A stretch of DNA of 60,278 bases from Microvirga sp. (GCA_031181145.1 JAPSLB010000030.1:1-60278); one strand, 5' to 3'. Counted from the first letter of the stretch, positions 24,140 through 33,311 are shown. The notes: generated from the letters alone by a model not told the origin. Numbers and translations are program-made.

Positions 24140-26653
24140 ATGTCCAAAGTGTCCGTCTCCCTTCTCCCCAGGATCTTCCGGGATTGGTTCAAGAGCCGGG
24201 GCTGGAAGCCCCGCGAGCATCAGCTGCAGCTACTCGCCAAGGCGAAGGCAGGCCGCTCCGTGCTGCTCGTGGCGCCCACGGGAGCGGGCAAGACCCTCGC
24301 GGGCTTCCTGCCCAGCCTCACCGAGCTCGCTGAGCGGGAGGCGGGCCGGGGCACGGCCAAGGACAAGCGGGGCCTGCACACGCTCTATATTTCGCCTCTG
24401 AAGGCGCTGGCCACCGACATCGCCCGAAACCTCGAAGCGCCTGTGCAGGAGATGGGCCTCCCTGTCAGGATAGAGACCCGAACCGGCGACACGCCGTCCC
24501 ACAAGCGCGCGCGCCAGATCGAGCGGCCGCCGGACATTCTGCTGACGACCCCTGAGCAGCTGGCGCTGCTTCTCGCCCATCGCGAGGCCGGGGAGCTCTT
24601 CCAAGATCTGCGCCGTGTCGTCCTGGACGAGCTGCATTCACTCGTCACCTCAAAACGCGGAGATCTGCTGTCGCTGGGGCTCGCACGGCTTATGAACCTT
24701 GCCCCTCAGGCGACGACCGTCGGTCTGTCGGCGACGGTGCGGGAGCCGGACGATCTGCGGCGCTATCTGGTGCCGCAGGGAGAGCAGGAAACAGCCCTTG
24801 CCGATCTCGTGGTGGTGAAGGGCGGCGCGCGGCCCGACATCCGCATGCTGGAGCTCGACGAGCGCTTGCCGCTTGCGGGCCACACGGCGTCTCTTTCGAT
24901 GCCGGCGATCTACGAATTGATCAAACGGCACAGGACGACGCTGGTCTTCGTCAACACGCGCCTGCAGGCGGAATACACGTTTCAGGAGCTCTGGAAGCTC
25001 AACGACGACGGCCTCGCGATCGCGCTTCATCACGGTTCGCTCGATGTGGCGCAGCGCCGCCGCGTCGAAGAGGCGATGGCGGCGGGGCGGCTCAAGGCGG
25101 TGGTGTGCACGGCGACCCTCGATCTCGGCATCGACTGGGGTGACGTGGACCTCGTGGTCAATGTGGGCGCGCCCAAGGGCGCCTCCCGCATCATGCAACG
25201 CATCGGCCGCTCGAATCATCGCATGGACGAGCCGTCGCAGGCCTATCTCGTGCCGGCCAATCGTTTCGAAATCCTGGAGTGCCGCGCCGCGCTGGACGCC
25301 GTGCACGAGGCCGCCCAGGACACGCCTGACGCCCGGACGGGCGCGCTCGATGTGCTCTGCCAGCACATTCTCGGCATGGCATGCGGCGATCCGTTCAGGC
25401 TCGAGGATCTCTACGAGGAAGTGCGTTCGGCCGCGCCCTATGCGGCTCTGACATGGGAGGATTTCGAGGCCTGCGTGGCCTTCGTGGCGACCGGCGGTTA
25501 TGCCCTTCGCGCCTATGAACGGTTCGCCAAGATCGTGAAGGGCAACGACGGCTTGTGGCGCGTGCGCGACGGCAAGGTCGCGCAGCAATACCGGTTGAAC
25601 GTCGGCACCATCGTGGAAGCGACCATGATCAAGGTCCGCCTCGGCAAGGCCTCGCGCGCGAGGCCCGGAACGGTGCTCCCGCGCGGGCGCATCCTCGGGG
25701 AGATCGAGGAGTACTTTGCCGAGACGCTGACGCCCGGCGATACTTTTCTGTTCGCGGGCGAGGTTCTGCGCTTCGAGGGCATTGCCGAGGACGAGGTTCT
25801 GGTGACCCGCGCAGCGTCCGGTACGGACCCGATGATCCCCTCCTACGAAGGCGGCAAGTTTCCGTTGTCGACCTTTCTCGCGGCCCGCGTGCGCGAAATC
25901 CTGGCCGATCCCTTCGAGTGGGACCGGCTGCCGCCGCAAATGACCGAATGGCTTTTGCAGCAGCGCCGCCGCTCCATCGTGCCCGGCCCCCGCGATCTTC
26001 TTGTCGAGACCTTTCCCCGGGGCAACCGGTTCTACATGACGTGCTTCCCGTTCGAGGGGCGGCTCGCGCATCAGACCCTCGGCATGCTGCTCACCCGGCG
26101 CCTGGAACGCGCGCGGCTGAAGCCTCTCGGCTTCGTCGCGAACGATTACGGCATCGCCGTCTATGCGGCCATCGACATCGCGGCCCGGGCGGCGCGGGAG
26201 CCGGGCTTCATGGACGAGCTGTTCTCCGAGGACATGCTGGGTGACGATCTGGAGGATTGGCTGGCGGAATCCTCCCTCATGAAGCGCACGTTCCGTCAAT
26301 GCGCGGTCATTGCGGGCCTCATCGAGCGCCGCTTCCCGGGGGAGCAGAAGACCGGGCGGCAGGTCACGATCTCCACGGATCTCGTGTACGACGTGCTGCG
26401 CAAGCACGAGCCCGATCACGTGCTGCTGCGCGCCGCCCGGGCGGATGCGGCAACGGGACTCCTGGACGTGAGGCGCCTCGGCATGATGCTTCAGCGCATC
26501 CGGGGGCGAATCATCCACAAACCGCTCGACCGGGTTTCTCCCTTAAGCGTGTCCGTCATGCTGGAGATCGGCCGCGAGCGCGTCTATAGCGACAATGCGG
26601 ACGAGATCCTGGCCGAAGCGGAAGCGGCGCTTCTCGACGAGGCTTTGGCGTGA
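24140..26653 (+). CDS. Lhr-like DEXH helicase (ligase-associated)
   Basis: The 837-residue superfamily 2 helicase is an Lhr-core type enzyme, a 3'-5' DNA translocase in known relatives. The motor shows the Q-region REHQLQLLAKA, Walker A APTGAGKT (45-52), motif II DELH (163-166), SAT in GLSATVREPDDL, and motifs V and VI (TATLDLGIDWGDVDLVVN, RIMQRIGRSNHR). A winged-helix and Lhr-specific C-terminal half follows. ATG 24140 gives MSKVSVSLL, but GGAGG ends only one base before it; GTG 24149 would be better spaced and may be the true start. It is cotranscribed with the PdeM-like gene. Confidence 0.93.
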   Translation: MSKVSVSLLPRIFRDWFKSRGWKPREHQLQLLAKAKAGRSVLLVAPTGAGKTLAGFLPSLTELAEREAGRGTAKDKRGLHTLYISPLKALATDIARNLEAPVQEMGLPVRIETRTGDTPSHKRARQIERPPDILLTTPEQLALLLAHREAGELFQDLRRVVLDELHSLVTSKRGDLLSLGLARLMNLAPQATTVGLSATVREPDDLRRYLVPQGEQETALADLVVVKGGARPDIRMLELDERLPLAGHTASLSMPAIYELIKRHRTTLVFVNTRLQAEYTFQELWKLNDDGLAIALHHGSLDVAQRRRVEEAMAAGRLKAVVCTATLDLGIDWGDVDLVVNVGAPKGASRIMQRIGRSNHRMDEPSQAYLVPANRFEILECRAALDAVHEAAQDTPDARTGALDVLCQHILGMACGDPFRLEDLYEEVRSAAPYAALTWEDFEACVAFVATGGYALRAYERFAKIVKGNDGLWRVRDGKVAQQYRLNVGTIVEATMIKVRLGKASRARPGTVLPRGRILGEIEEYFAETLTPGDTFLFAGEVLRFEGIAEDEVLVTRAASGTDPMIPSYEGGKFPLSTFLAARVREILADPFEWDRLPPQMTEWLLQQRRRSIVPGPRDLLVETFPRGNRFYMTCFPFEGRLAHQTLGMLLTRRLERARLKPLGFVANDYGIAVYAAIDIAARAAREPGFMDELFSEDMLGDDLEDWLAESSLMKRTFRQCAVIAGLIERRFPGEQKTGRQVTISTDLVYDVLRKHEPDHVLLRAARADAATGLLDVRRLGMMLQRIRGRIIHKPLDRVSPLSVSVMLEIGRERVYSDNADEILAEAEAALLDEALA

Positions 26654-27351
26654 CGGCTTTGCGAAAGAACAAACAGACAACCCACGAAATCGAGCTGGCG
26701 GGGCAATTGGCTCTCCTGGACCTCTCCGGGGGCCTGTATCTGCCCGCGCACGATGCTCTGCTCGTGGCCGACCTGCATTTCGAGAAGGGCTCTTCCTTCG
26801 CTCGCCGCGGCATGATGCTGCCGCCCTACGACACGCGCGAGACGCTGAGCGCCCTGGCCGACGTGGTGTTGCGTCTCAACCCGCGCGTCGTCATCGCGCT
26901 GGGCGACAGCTTTCACGATATCGGAGGCCCTGAACGGCTCGGCGACGAGGAGCGCTCCACCCTGGGCGGGGTACAGGCCGGGCGCGACTGGATCTGGGTG
27001 ACGGGCAATCACGATCGCATCCTGCCCGAAAGCATCGGCGGCCAGATCGTGGAGGAGATGGCGCTGGGCTCTCTCACCCTACGCCACGAACCGGCGGCGG
27101 GAGATCAGGCAGAGGTTGCGGGGCATCTGCACCCTGTCGGGAAGGTCGTAATGCGCGGGCGCGCCACGCGCCGCCGCTGCTTCCTGACCGACGGGAGGCG
27201 CTGCATCATGCCGGCGCTCGGCGCCTATGCGGGCGGGCTCAATGCCTGCGACGCCGCCTTCAAGCCGCTCTTCCCGAACGGTTTCACCGCCCATCTCATC
27301 GGAACCGAACGCATCTTCGCCATAGCGAAGTCGATGCTGTGCCGGGACTGA
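26650..27351 (+). CDS. pdeM: Ligase-associated phosphoesterase PdeM-like
   Basis: The 233-residue calcineurin-like enzyme carries the motif series LVADLHFEKG, ALGDSFHD, VTGNHDRI and AGHLHP. It matches the phosphoesterase of the ligase-associated damage response set, manganese-dependent in characterised members. It begins at GTG, overlapping the helicase stop (GTGA), so translation is coupled. The C-terminus (LPALGAYAGGLNA) lacks the extra domains of Mre11, and the substrate may be small phosphodiesters or DNA ends. It converges on the TIGR02186 gene with a 4-base gap. Confidence 0.92.
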   Translation: MTALRKNKQTTHEIELAGQLALLDLSGGLYLPAHDALLVADLHFEKGSSFARRGMMLPPYDTRETLSALADVVLRLNPRVVIALGDSFHDIGGPERLGDEERSTLGGVQAGRDWIWVTGNHDRILPESIGGQIVEEMALGSLTLRHEPAAGDQAEVAGHLHPVGKVVMRGRATRRRCFLTDGRRCIMPALGAYAGGLNACDAAFKPLFPNGFTAHLIGTERIFAIAKSMLCRD

Positions 27352-27355
27352 TTCC

Positions 27356-28120
27356 TCAGTCCCGCCTGAAGATCACGCTGGCGATCCAGCCGAAGGCGAT
27401 GGCGAGCAAAGCGGTGGCTAGGCCGTAGAGGAGCGACCAATCCCGGGCGATGGAACCGATCTGCTCCTCGAAGCCGGTCTTGACCAGTTCGAAATGGGTG
27501 GTCGTGCTCGCCAGGATTACCGTGTCGGCGAAGAGGATGACCTGCACATCGTACTCGCCTGGCGGGGCCGTCGCGGGAAGCGGAATGTTGGCCCGGAAGA
27601 TATCCGGCGTCAGGAACGTCACCCCGCGCTCTTCCTCCAGATACAGCCCCTCCTGCGCCCTGAGGCGATAGAGCGCCTCGCGGAACTCCCTGTCGGCGCC
27701 TCCTCCGCGCTCATTGGTGAAATCCGGTGCATTGATGATGGCCTCCAGGCCGATCTTCTGGCGCTGGCGCAGCTGAACGCTGGTGATCTCCTCGATCGGC
27801 TTTGACGTCAGGACGCTCAAGTAGGCCGGAGCTTCCGGAAACTTCTGCTGCTCTCGGTTGATCCAGATCGGCCCGATCTGTTGCTTCTCGCGCACGGTGA
27901 GCAATTGCCGCGGCCCTCGAACCGTGACGACCACGTCGTATCCCGTGGCGCGGGCGATGGTTTGCGCATCCCGCTCGATGGCGCCGAACACGGCAATTGA
28001 CGTGCCCGTGTAGTTCGAGGTGATGAGAACGCGATGGTTCGACAGGGACGTGATCAGGGTCTCCGCCGCGGTGGAGGTCGCGCAGACGAGTGCAATCAGG
28101 ACAATGCCGAGAAGTCTCAC
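27356..28120 (-). CDS. TIGR02186 family membrane-anchored protein, partner of TauE/SafE exporter
   Basis: The 254-residue protein has a signal sequence (LLGIVLIALVCATSTAAETL), a periplasmic beta-rich body (VLITSNYTGTSIAVFGAIER, VVVTVRGP, QIGPIWINREQQKFPEAPAY, GVTFLTPDIFRANIPLPATA) and a C-terminal membrane helix (LLYGLATALLAIAFGWIASV). This is the alphaproteobacterial family found beside sulfite exporters. GTG 28120 is chosen because it overlaps the exporter's stop (GTGA); a longer frame upstream runs antisense-like through that gene. It probably assists the exporter at the periplasmic face. Confidence 0.85.
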   Translation of the reverse strand: MRLLGIVLIALVCATSTAAETLITSLSNHRVLITSNYTGTSIAVFGAIERDAQTIARATGYDVVVTVRGPRQLLTVREKQQIGPIWINREQQKFPEAPAYLSVLTSKPIEEITSVQLRQRQKIGLEAIINAPDFTNERGGGADREFREALYRLRAQEGLYLEEERGVTFLTPDIFRANIPLPATAPPGEYDVQVILFADTVILASTTTHFELVKTGFEEQIGSIARDWSLLYGLATALLAIAFGWIASVIFRRD

Positions 28121-29046
28121 TGGCGTCGCTCCTGAATGGTGAGCGAGAACGGCTCCTCGGGTTGAACGACGAGTTCGAGGGCGAAGCGAAGGCCTACGGC
28201 CAGCAGCAGGATGGCCAGGAGGAAGCGGAACAGCTCCGCTCTCAGGTTCCGCCCGATGCGGGCACCGAACTGGGCGCCGAAGACGCCGCCGATGATCAGC
28301 AGGATCGCGAGCACCATGTCGACGGCCTGGTTCATCACCGCATGAAGGATGAGGGCCACGAGGGTCGTGCAGACGATCTGGAACTGCGAGGTCCCTACGA
28401 CCACGTTGGTGGGAACCCGGAAGATATAGAGGAGCGCCGGCACCACGATAAAGCCGCCGCCGATCCCGAGCAGAGCGCCTGCGAAACCTATGAAGAGCGA
28501 GAGAAGCAGAATCGGGATCACGCTCACATAGAGCTTGGAGCGATAGAAGCGCATCCGCAGCGGCCAACCCAGATAGGAGGCATGCTCGCCGGCCTGTCGG
28601 CGCAGACGGACCGTGCCGCCGCGCCGCTTCGTCCAGAACTCCCGGATGCTCTCCTTGAGCATCAGGCTTCCGACGACGGTAAAGAGCGTCACGTAGGACG
28701 TGACGATCACGAGATCGAGTTGTCCCGCTCGTCTCGCGGCGGCGAAGAACCAGACGCCGAGTGCCGATCCGATGAAACCTCCGGCGACGAGAATCGCGCC
28801 GAGCTTGTGGTCGAGCGCTTTGCGCCGGATCGCGCCGAGCACGCTTGTGGTCGAGGAGGCGACGATCTGGGCCGATTGCGTCGCAACAGCCACGGCCGGA
28901 GGGATGCCGAGGAAAATGAGGAGCGGAGTCATCAAAAATCCGCCGCCGATCCCGAAAAGGCCCGAGATGAAACCAACTGCTGCGCCCATCCCGAGGATGA
29001 GAAGAACGCTTACGGGCATTTCAGCGATAGGCAGATAGATTTGCAA
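28117..29046 (-). CDS. TauE/SafE family sulfite/organosulfonate exporter
   Basis: The 309-residue inner-membrane protein has about eight helices in the TauE/SafE repeat pattern: two glycine-rich segments, GAAVGFISGLFGIGGGFLMT near the start and FIGFAGALLGIGGGFIVVPA in the second half. Such proteins export sulfite, sulfoacetate or related anions. The start is TTG 29046, with AGGGGA at good spacing; ATG 29019 (MPVSVLL) is a possible alternative. It is cotranscribed with the TIGR02186 gene. No sulfur oxidation gene lies nearby, so the substrate is not fixed. Confidence 0.9.
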   Translation of the reverse strand: MQIYLPIAEMPVSVLLILGMGAAVGFISGLFGIGGGFLMTPLLIFLGIPPAVAVATQSAQIVASSTTSVLGAIRRKALDHKLGAILVAGGFIGSALGVWFFAAARRAGQLDLVIVTSYVTLFTVVGSLMLKESIREFWTKRRGGTVRLRRQAGEHASYLGWPLRMRFYRSKLYVSVIPILLLSLFIGFAGALLGIGGGFIVVPALLYIFRVPTNVVVGTSQFQIVCTTLVALILHAVMNQAVDMVLAILLIIGGVFGAQFGARIGRNLRAELFRFLLAILLLAVGLRFALELVVQPEEPFSLTIQERRQ

Positions 29047-29143
29047 TCCGGATCCCCTTGGCCGGTGCAGCCACGGCTTGGTTACATTGATGCGCGGAGC
29101 GGTTTAAAGGACAAGCGATGAACGTAACCTGACCGCTTTGGGT

Positions 29144-32100
29144 TCAACCATCAACTCCCATGCCTCGGGTTGCACCCAATGCCGCCGTCCGTCCGCTCGC
29201 AGGGGGATGAGCCTCGTTGGCGACGGGATCGGCGGGTCGGGGGCGCCATTGCTCGATGGCGGCCTGCGCCGTCTTCAGCTCGGTGGCGCTCAGACGCCCT
29301 GCGAGTTCGTCGCGCTTCCTGGCGGCATCGGCATCCTCTTGGGCCGCGGCGAGGGCGAGCCACATGTAGGCTTTGACGAGATCCTGTTTGGTTCCGATGC
29401 CCCGGGCGAGAAGAACACCCACATTGAACTGACTGTCCTTGAGGCCGGCCTCGGCGGCTTCGCTGTACCACCGGAAGGCGGATTCATAATCGGGCTTGCC
29501 GTTCAAGCCCGATACGAGAAGCGTGGCGAGGTTGTGCATCGCGCGGATGTTGCCGCCCTGCGCCGCCCGCTCGTACCATGCGGCCGCCTGTTTCGTATCG
29601 CGCCCGATGCCGATGCCCTTTTCCAGGAGCATGGCGAGTCTTTCCTGCGCCGGAGGAAGACCGGCCTGAGCCGCGCGCTCATACAGATGGACGGCCAAGG
29701 CCATGTCCTGAGGAATGCCGCGCCCTTCCGAGGCCCGGGAGGCGATTTCGTAGATCGCCGCCGCATCGCCAGCCGACGCCGTCTCCCGCAGCGCAGCCGG
29801 AACGAGGCCAGGAATATTGCCCACGGTCGCGGGATCGACGAAGAATTTCGATGCTGCGGTCGCCGCGGGCGTGGAAACGGCGGGTTCCGCCGATGTGGCC
29901 AAGCTCGATGGCTGAAAAAGGTTCGTCTTGTCCGCAGGTGCGGTGATGCTTCCCGTTTCGGTTGCTTCCGCAAGAGGGTGCGCCTCGACAACGAGACCTT
30001 GTTGCGGAGTGCTGCCGGATCCGATCAGCGAGAGTGGAGAGGGGACGTGGCCGCTTGACACAACATGCGCCGTTCCCGTCGCCAGGATCACGAAGCCGAG
30101 GCCAAGCAGAAGCGAGCGGCGATGCGCGTCGAGCCTTCGGCGGATGCGCTCCATGAGCGGGATCAGGGAGCCGGACGAGGGTTCATCCGCATCGTAGATC
30201 TCGAATCTGCCGGAAGTCTCTTCCTCTTCCTCCGCTGCGCTGGGGGCGGATGCTGGCTGATCGGCCTGCGCGGCGCGACGGGCGGCCGCGATGAAGCTGG
30301 CGCGCACATGACCGAGATCCGCCTCGTCGACGGTATTCATCACGATTCCGGAAGTTGCCGGTTCCGCATTCAGGTCCGGATGCGCTGCGGCGACATCTTC
30401 GGTCTGGGACAGGGTGACGGCGTGGAGGCGGCGCACGGCCGCTTCCAGGCGATCGGCAGGAGGCATGTCGCGAAGAGCATGGGAAACGGAACCGGATTGA
30501 TGCGCGGCCGTCCCGTGCTCCGTAAATCGGGACGCGAGCGTCTCCAGAGCGCTGTGGACCGTACGCAGCGTCTCCTGCGTTTTCCTGTCGGCTCGGATCT
30601 GCAGGGCCTTCAGCTCCACGAAGCCTTGCTTCAGGGCGTCGAGATCGGCGGCATCGGGGACGTTCCCCTGAAAATCCTGCAACGCGGCCTTCGCGGCACG
30701 CTCGGCGATGTCGGACGCATCGTCCTGAAGTTTGCGGAGATGGGCCGTGGCATCAGCGAGAATTTTCTGCAGGGGTTCGTCGGATTTCTGTGCCAGCTGC
30801 CCCGCAAGGGAGGCGATCTGCTCCTCGAGCGCATCCAGGCTGGACTTGGATGGAACCCGATCGAGTTTCTCGTCGATGCCGTGCAGCATCTGCTCCATTG
30901 ACGAGGTGTCTACCTGCTGACCGATCTTGTGAAGCTCTTCCTCGACTCCGTCGAACCGCTTCATCAGCGACTCCTGCGAGCGGGCCTCCTTGTCGGCTAC
31001 GGCCTGAACCTGGGCGGACAGGCGCTCGATCATGTCGTCGAGCGCTTCGCTGGGCTCGAAGCGGTTCTCGGGAAATCCTGCCATGCGCTCGGTCAGCAGC
31101 GCCAACTGGTCCATGATCGGATCGAGATTTACGGGCGCGGGCGCCGGGCGGCTCGCGAGTTCCGCGAGGTCGCGGCTCATGCTGTCGAGCTGGGACGGGA
31201 CATCGCTCGCCTCCTGCACGGCAATGGTCCGGTTCAAGGCCGCGCAGACGTTTTCGAGAGAGGCCTTGAGAGCCGAGAAATCGCTGCGCCCGACCTGATG
31301 AAGGCGCAGGTCTGCGAGCTGACGACCGAGTGTGCTCACCTCTTCCGATAGTCGTTCGATCTGACGCGGCTCCGCGCGTTGGGAGAGGTCGTGGCGCATG
31401 TCCACGATCTGACTGCCCAGAAACTCGATCACCGTACGGTCGATGCCGGTCTCCGCGATCCGGTCGATCTTGCCCTTCAGGTGTTCGATCTCACTTCCGA
31501 TGCGTCCGTGCAGACCACCGTCGATGCTCTCGGAAAGGGACTGAACCTCACGGTACACGGCCGCCGTGGCCTGTGCCAGGATCAGGAGGTCCTTGTTGGG
31601 CACGCCGTGCCCCATCTCCTCCGCGATGTGCTTGAGCGCGCGGTCAAGGGTGGCGACTTGCTCACGTGTGGCGAGGTGATCCATGTTCGCGCGAAGCCGC
31701 TCGATCTCGCCGCGGATCGCACCGATGGCAGGCGTGCATGTCCTATCGGATTGCGTGTGCCCCTCGACGGTGTCGAGGCGATCCTTCAGGCTGGAAAGGG
31801 CCTGCGAGAGGGTGATGGCCATGCGGTCCCGGTGGCCTGCCGAGGTGCGCGCCGTCTCGTTCAGGCGCTCCTCGGTCTGCTCGATCCAGCTCGCCATGGA
31901 TTCGAGGGCGATTGCCGTGCGCGAGGCATGATCACGGGTCTGGCGCTCGCTCTCGGCCGAAACAGCCTTCATGAGCGCTTCGAATGTCCGCTCCAGCTCC
32001 GGCTGAGCCGGTTTCGAACGGGGCGACACGGTGCCGGTCGGATCGGGGCTCATGATCTTGCGCTTCTGATCGGGGGACAGACCTGTCCCGTCCTTCCCGG

Positions 32101-32218
32101 TCAGAACGGCGGCCGCCCATTCCTCAAGGCTCAGTCCCGCCCGGCGGGCGGCGGCTTGGGCCAGCTCACGGGCATCGAGGCCCAGCTCGTCGCGATTCGA
32201 AGGGACGTGTTGACTCAT
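29144..32218 (-). CDS. PodJ-like coiled-coil, single-span, Sel1-repeat protein
   Basis: This 1024-residue protein has the layout of PodJ-type polar organizers. A short N-terminal DELGLDARELAQAAARRAGL motif is followed by a very long coiled-coil region (about 75-640) with many Glu, Leu, Arg and Ala heptads. One membrane helix lies near 699-718 (LLLGLGFVILATGTAHVV). The periplasmic C-terminus has several Sel1/TPR repeats (about 770-960), for example AAIYEIASRASEGRGIPQDM, AQAGLPPAQERLAMLLEKG and NIRAMHNLATLLVSGLNG. ATG 32218 (MSQHVPSN) is preferred over a start 14 codons upstream. A role in cell polarity or envelope organisation is by analogy; the identity to PodJ is not certain. Confidence 0.75.
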   Translation of the reverse strand: MSQHVPSNRDELGLDARELAQAAARRAGLSLEEWAAAVLTGKDGTGLSPDQKRKIMSPDPTGTVSPRSKPAQPELERTFEALMKAVSAESERQTRDHASRTAIALESMASWIEQTEERLNETARTSAGHRDRMAITLSQALSSLKDRLDTVEGHTQSDRTCTPAIGAIRGEIERLRANMDHLATREQVATLDRALKHIAEEMGHGVPNKDLLILAQATAAVYREVQSLSESIDGGLHGRIGSEIEHLKGKIDRIAETGIDRTVIEFLGSQIVDMRHDLSQRAEPRQIERLSEEVSTLGRQLADLRLHQVGRSDFSALKASLENVCAALNRTIAVQEASDVPSQLDSMSRDLAELASRPAPAPVNLDPIMDQLALLTERMAGFPENRFEPSEALDDMIERLSAQVQAVADKEARSQESLMKRFDGVEEELHKIGQQVDTSSMEQMLHGIDEKLDRVPSKSSLDALEEQIASLAGQLAQKSDEPLQKILADATAHLRKLQDDASDIAERAAKAALQDFQGNVPDAADLDALKQGFVELKALQIRADRKTQETLRTVHSALETLASRFTEHGTAAHQSGSVSHALRDMPPADRLEAAVRRLHAVTLSQTEDVAAAHPDLNAEPATSGIVMNTVDEADLGHVRASFIAAARRAAQADQPASAPSAAEEEEETSGRFEIYDADEPSSGSLIPLMERIRRRLDAHRRSLLLGLGFVILATGTAHVVSSGHVPSPLSLIGSGSTPQQGLVVEAHPLAEATETGSITAPADKTNLFQPSSLATSAEPAVSTPAATAASKFFVDPATVGNIPGLVPAALRETASAGDAAAIYEIASRASEGRGIPQDMALAVHLYERAAQAGLPPAQERLAMLLEKGIGIGRDTKQAAAWYERAAQGGNIRAMHNLATLLVSGLNGKPDYESAFRWYSEAAEAGLKDSQFNVGVLLARGIGTKQDLVKAYMWLALAAAQEDADAARKRDELAGRLSATELKTAQAAIEQWRPRPADPVANEAHPPASGRTAALGATRGMGVDG

Positions 32219-32576
32219 GGCCGCGCTCGCGGGGGATACTATGAACTCTCGGACGGCCATAAGCCCCCAGCTTATGTCTGCCGTGGCGGTCGTGAAACCT
32301 AGGATTGAGACGAATCACTTGGCCGCTAGGTCACCCGATCGTCGGCCCAGCTTTCAGCAAACGTAGTAAAAAACCCGTTAAAGGCTGGGGCTTTAGCCTG
32401 ATCGCCTCTCCCCGAATGGACATCTTACGCTTGGGTAAGGCGTAAGGGAAAAACCCCTTGCACCGCCTGTAAGCGTCGTGTGCTCGGGAGGACTTGCAAC
32501 TGGTGTACTTTATGTTCTAACATAACGTTACGAATAGATGTGCTGATTCACAGCAACGATAACGACGGGGCGTTCC
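32219..32576. promoter_or_regulatory. Regulatory gap between PodJ-like gene and merR, with MerR-type inverted repeat
   Basis: The 358-base gap holds no gene that I can see. It contains CTTACGC (32424-32430) facing GCGTAAG (32440-32446) over 9 bases, and TATGTT/AACATA (32511-32524) over the -10 of a merR promoter (TTGCAA 32494-32499, 18 bases, TAACAT). Both are candidate autoregulatory operators of the MerR protein. Confidence 0.5.
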
Positions 32577-32990
32577 ATGAACCAAAATACTGCTGGGTCC
32601 GACAATCCCGACGATAGGGAGGAGGGCGCAAAATTCTACACGATCGGAGATCTGGCCCGTGAGTTCGGCGTGACGTTGCGCACCCTGCGCTTCTACGAGG
32701 ACCGTGGCCTTCTCTCTCCTCGCCGTGACGGTACCGCCCGGATCTATGATGCCCGTGACCGCGAGCGCCTGTCCGTGATCCTGAAGGGCAAGCAGCTTGG
32801 CTTCACCCTCACCGAGATCCGCGCCATGCTGGCCGAGGAGCGTTCGACCGACGGTCCGGCCATGAATCTCAAGCTCTCTCTGGATCAGATCGAGGATCAG
32901 ATCCGCCATCTCGAGCAGCAGAAGGCGGAAATCGAGGAGGCGCTGGAGGAACTCAAGTCGCGTCGCGCCAGCCTTGCCATCGCGGCCTGA
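32577..32990 (+). CDS. MerR family regulator of the fatty-acid/branched-chain degradation cluster
   Basis: The 137-residue regulator has the MerR winged helix at about 18-85 (YTIGDLAREFGVTLRTLRFY, EDRGLLSPRRDGTARIYDAR) and a C-terminal dimerisation coiled coil (IEDQIRHLEQQKAEIEEALE). No metal-binding cysteines are present, so it is not a metal sensor; it resembles the LiuR-type regulators that respond to acyl-CoA. It lies directly upstream of acyl-CoA dehydrogenase, thiolase and FadB-like genes, which are its probable targets. A 7-base inverted repeat lies in its upstream region. Confidence 0.88.
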   Translation: MNQNTAGSDNPDDREEGAKFYTIGDLAREFGVTLRTLRFYEDRGLLSPRRDGTARIYDARDRERLSVILKGKQLGFTLTEIRAMLAEERSTDGPAMNLKLSLDQIEDQIRHLEQQKAEIEEALEELKSRRASLAIAA

Positions 32991-33311
32991 GCGCCTAGGT
33001 CCTCTCTCGACTTTCCCAAGTCTCTTGTCTCAAGTCTCCTGCAATACGCCTGGGCGGCCGAAGGTGATCCCTACCTGACGCCTTCCGGGCGTATTGATTT
33101 CCGCGGCGGCCGTCATCGAACGGTTTCGTCGGCAACGAAGGAGGATCCCCGCTGCGGAGCCCGCCGGCTCTTGAACTTATGTCTGTGTTCCGGCGCTTCT
33201 GCGCCCTACCTCTTTCCAAAAGAGATAGACGGTTTATATATAAACTATCTAGTGGGCCGACCCGCTCTGCTGAAGGGCTGTGGCTGGCCGCCGATTCTGG
33301 AGGAAAAGCGA
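32991..33311. promoter_or_regulatory. Promoter region of the beta-oxidation cluster with 14-base palindrome
   Basis: The 321-base gap before the acyl-CoA dehydrogenase holds no convincing gene. At 33231-33244 there is a perfect 14-base AT-rich palindrome (GTTTATATATAAAC), unlike the surrounding GC-rich DNA. It lies about 70 bases before the ATG, where an operator or promoter would be. GGAGGAAAAGCG precedes the start codon as ribosome site. Confidence 0.45.

Noticed and set aside
28121..28567. An extended N-terminus for the TIGR02186 protein
   Set aside because: That frame lies within the exporter gene on the same strand; a signal peptide begins exactly at GTG 28120.
32511..32524. A LexA box before merR
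   Set aside because: GTTC is followed after seven bases by ACGT, not GTTC; the element is a palindrome instead.
33171..33311. A start at 33171 for the acyl-CoA dehydrogenase
   Set aside because: The sequence there is promoter-like and includes the palindrome; the family N-terminus starts at 33312.
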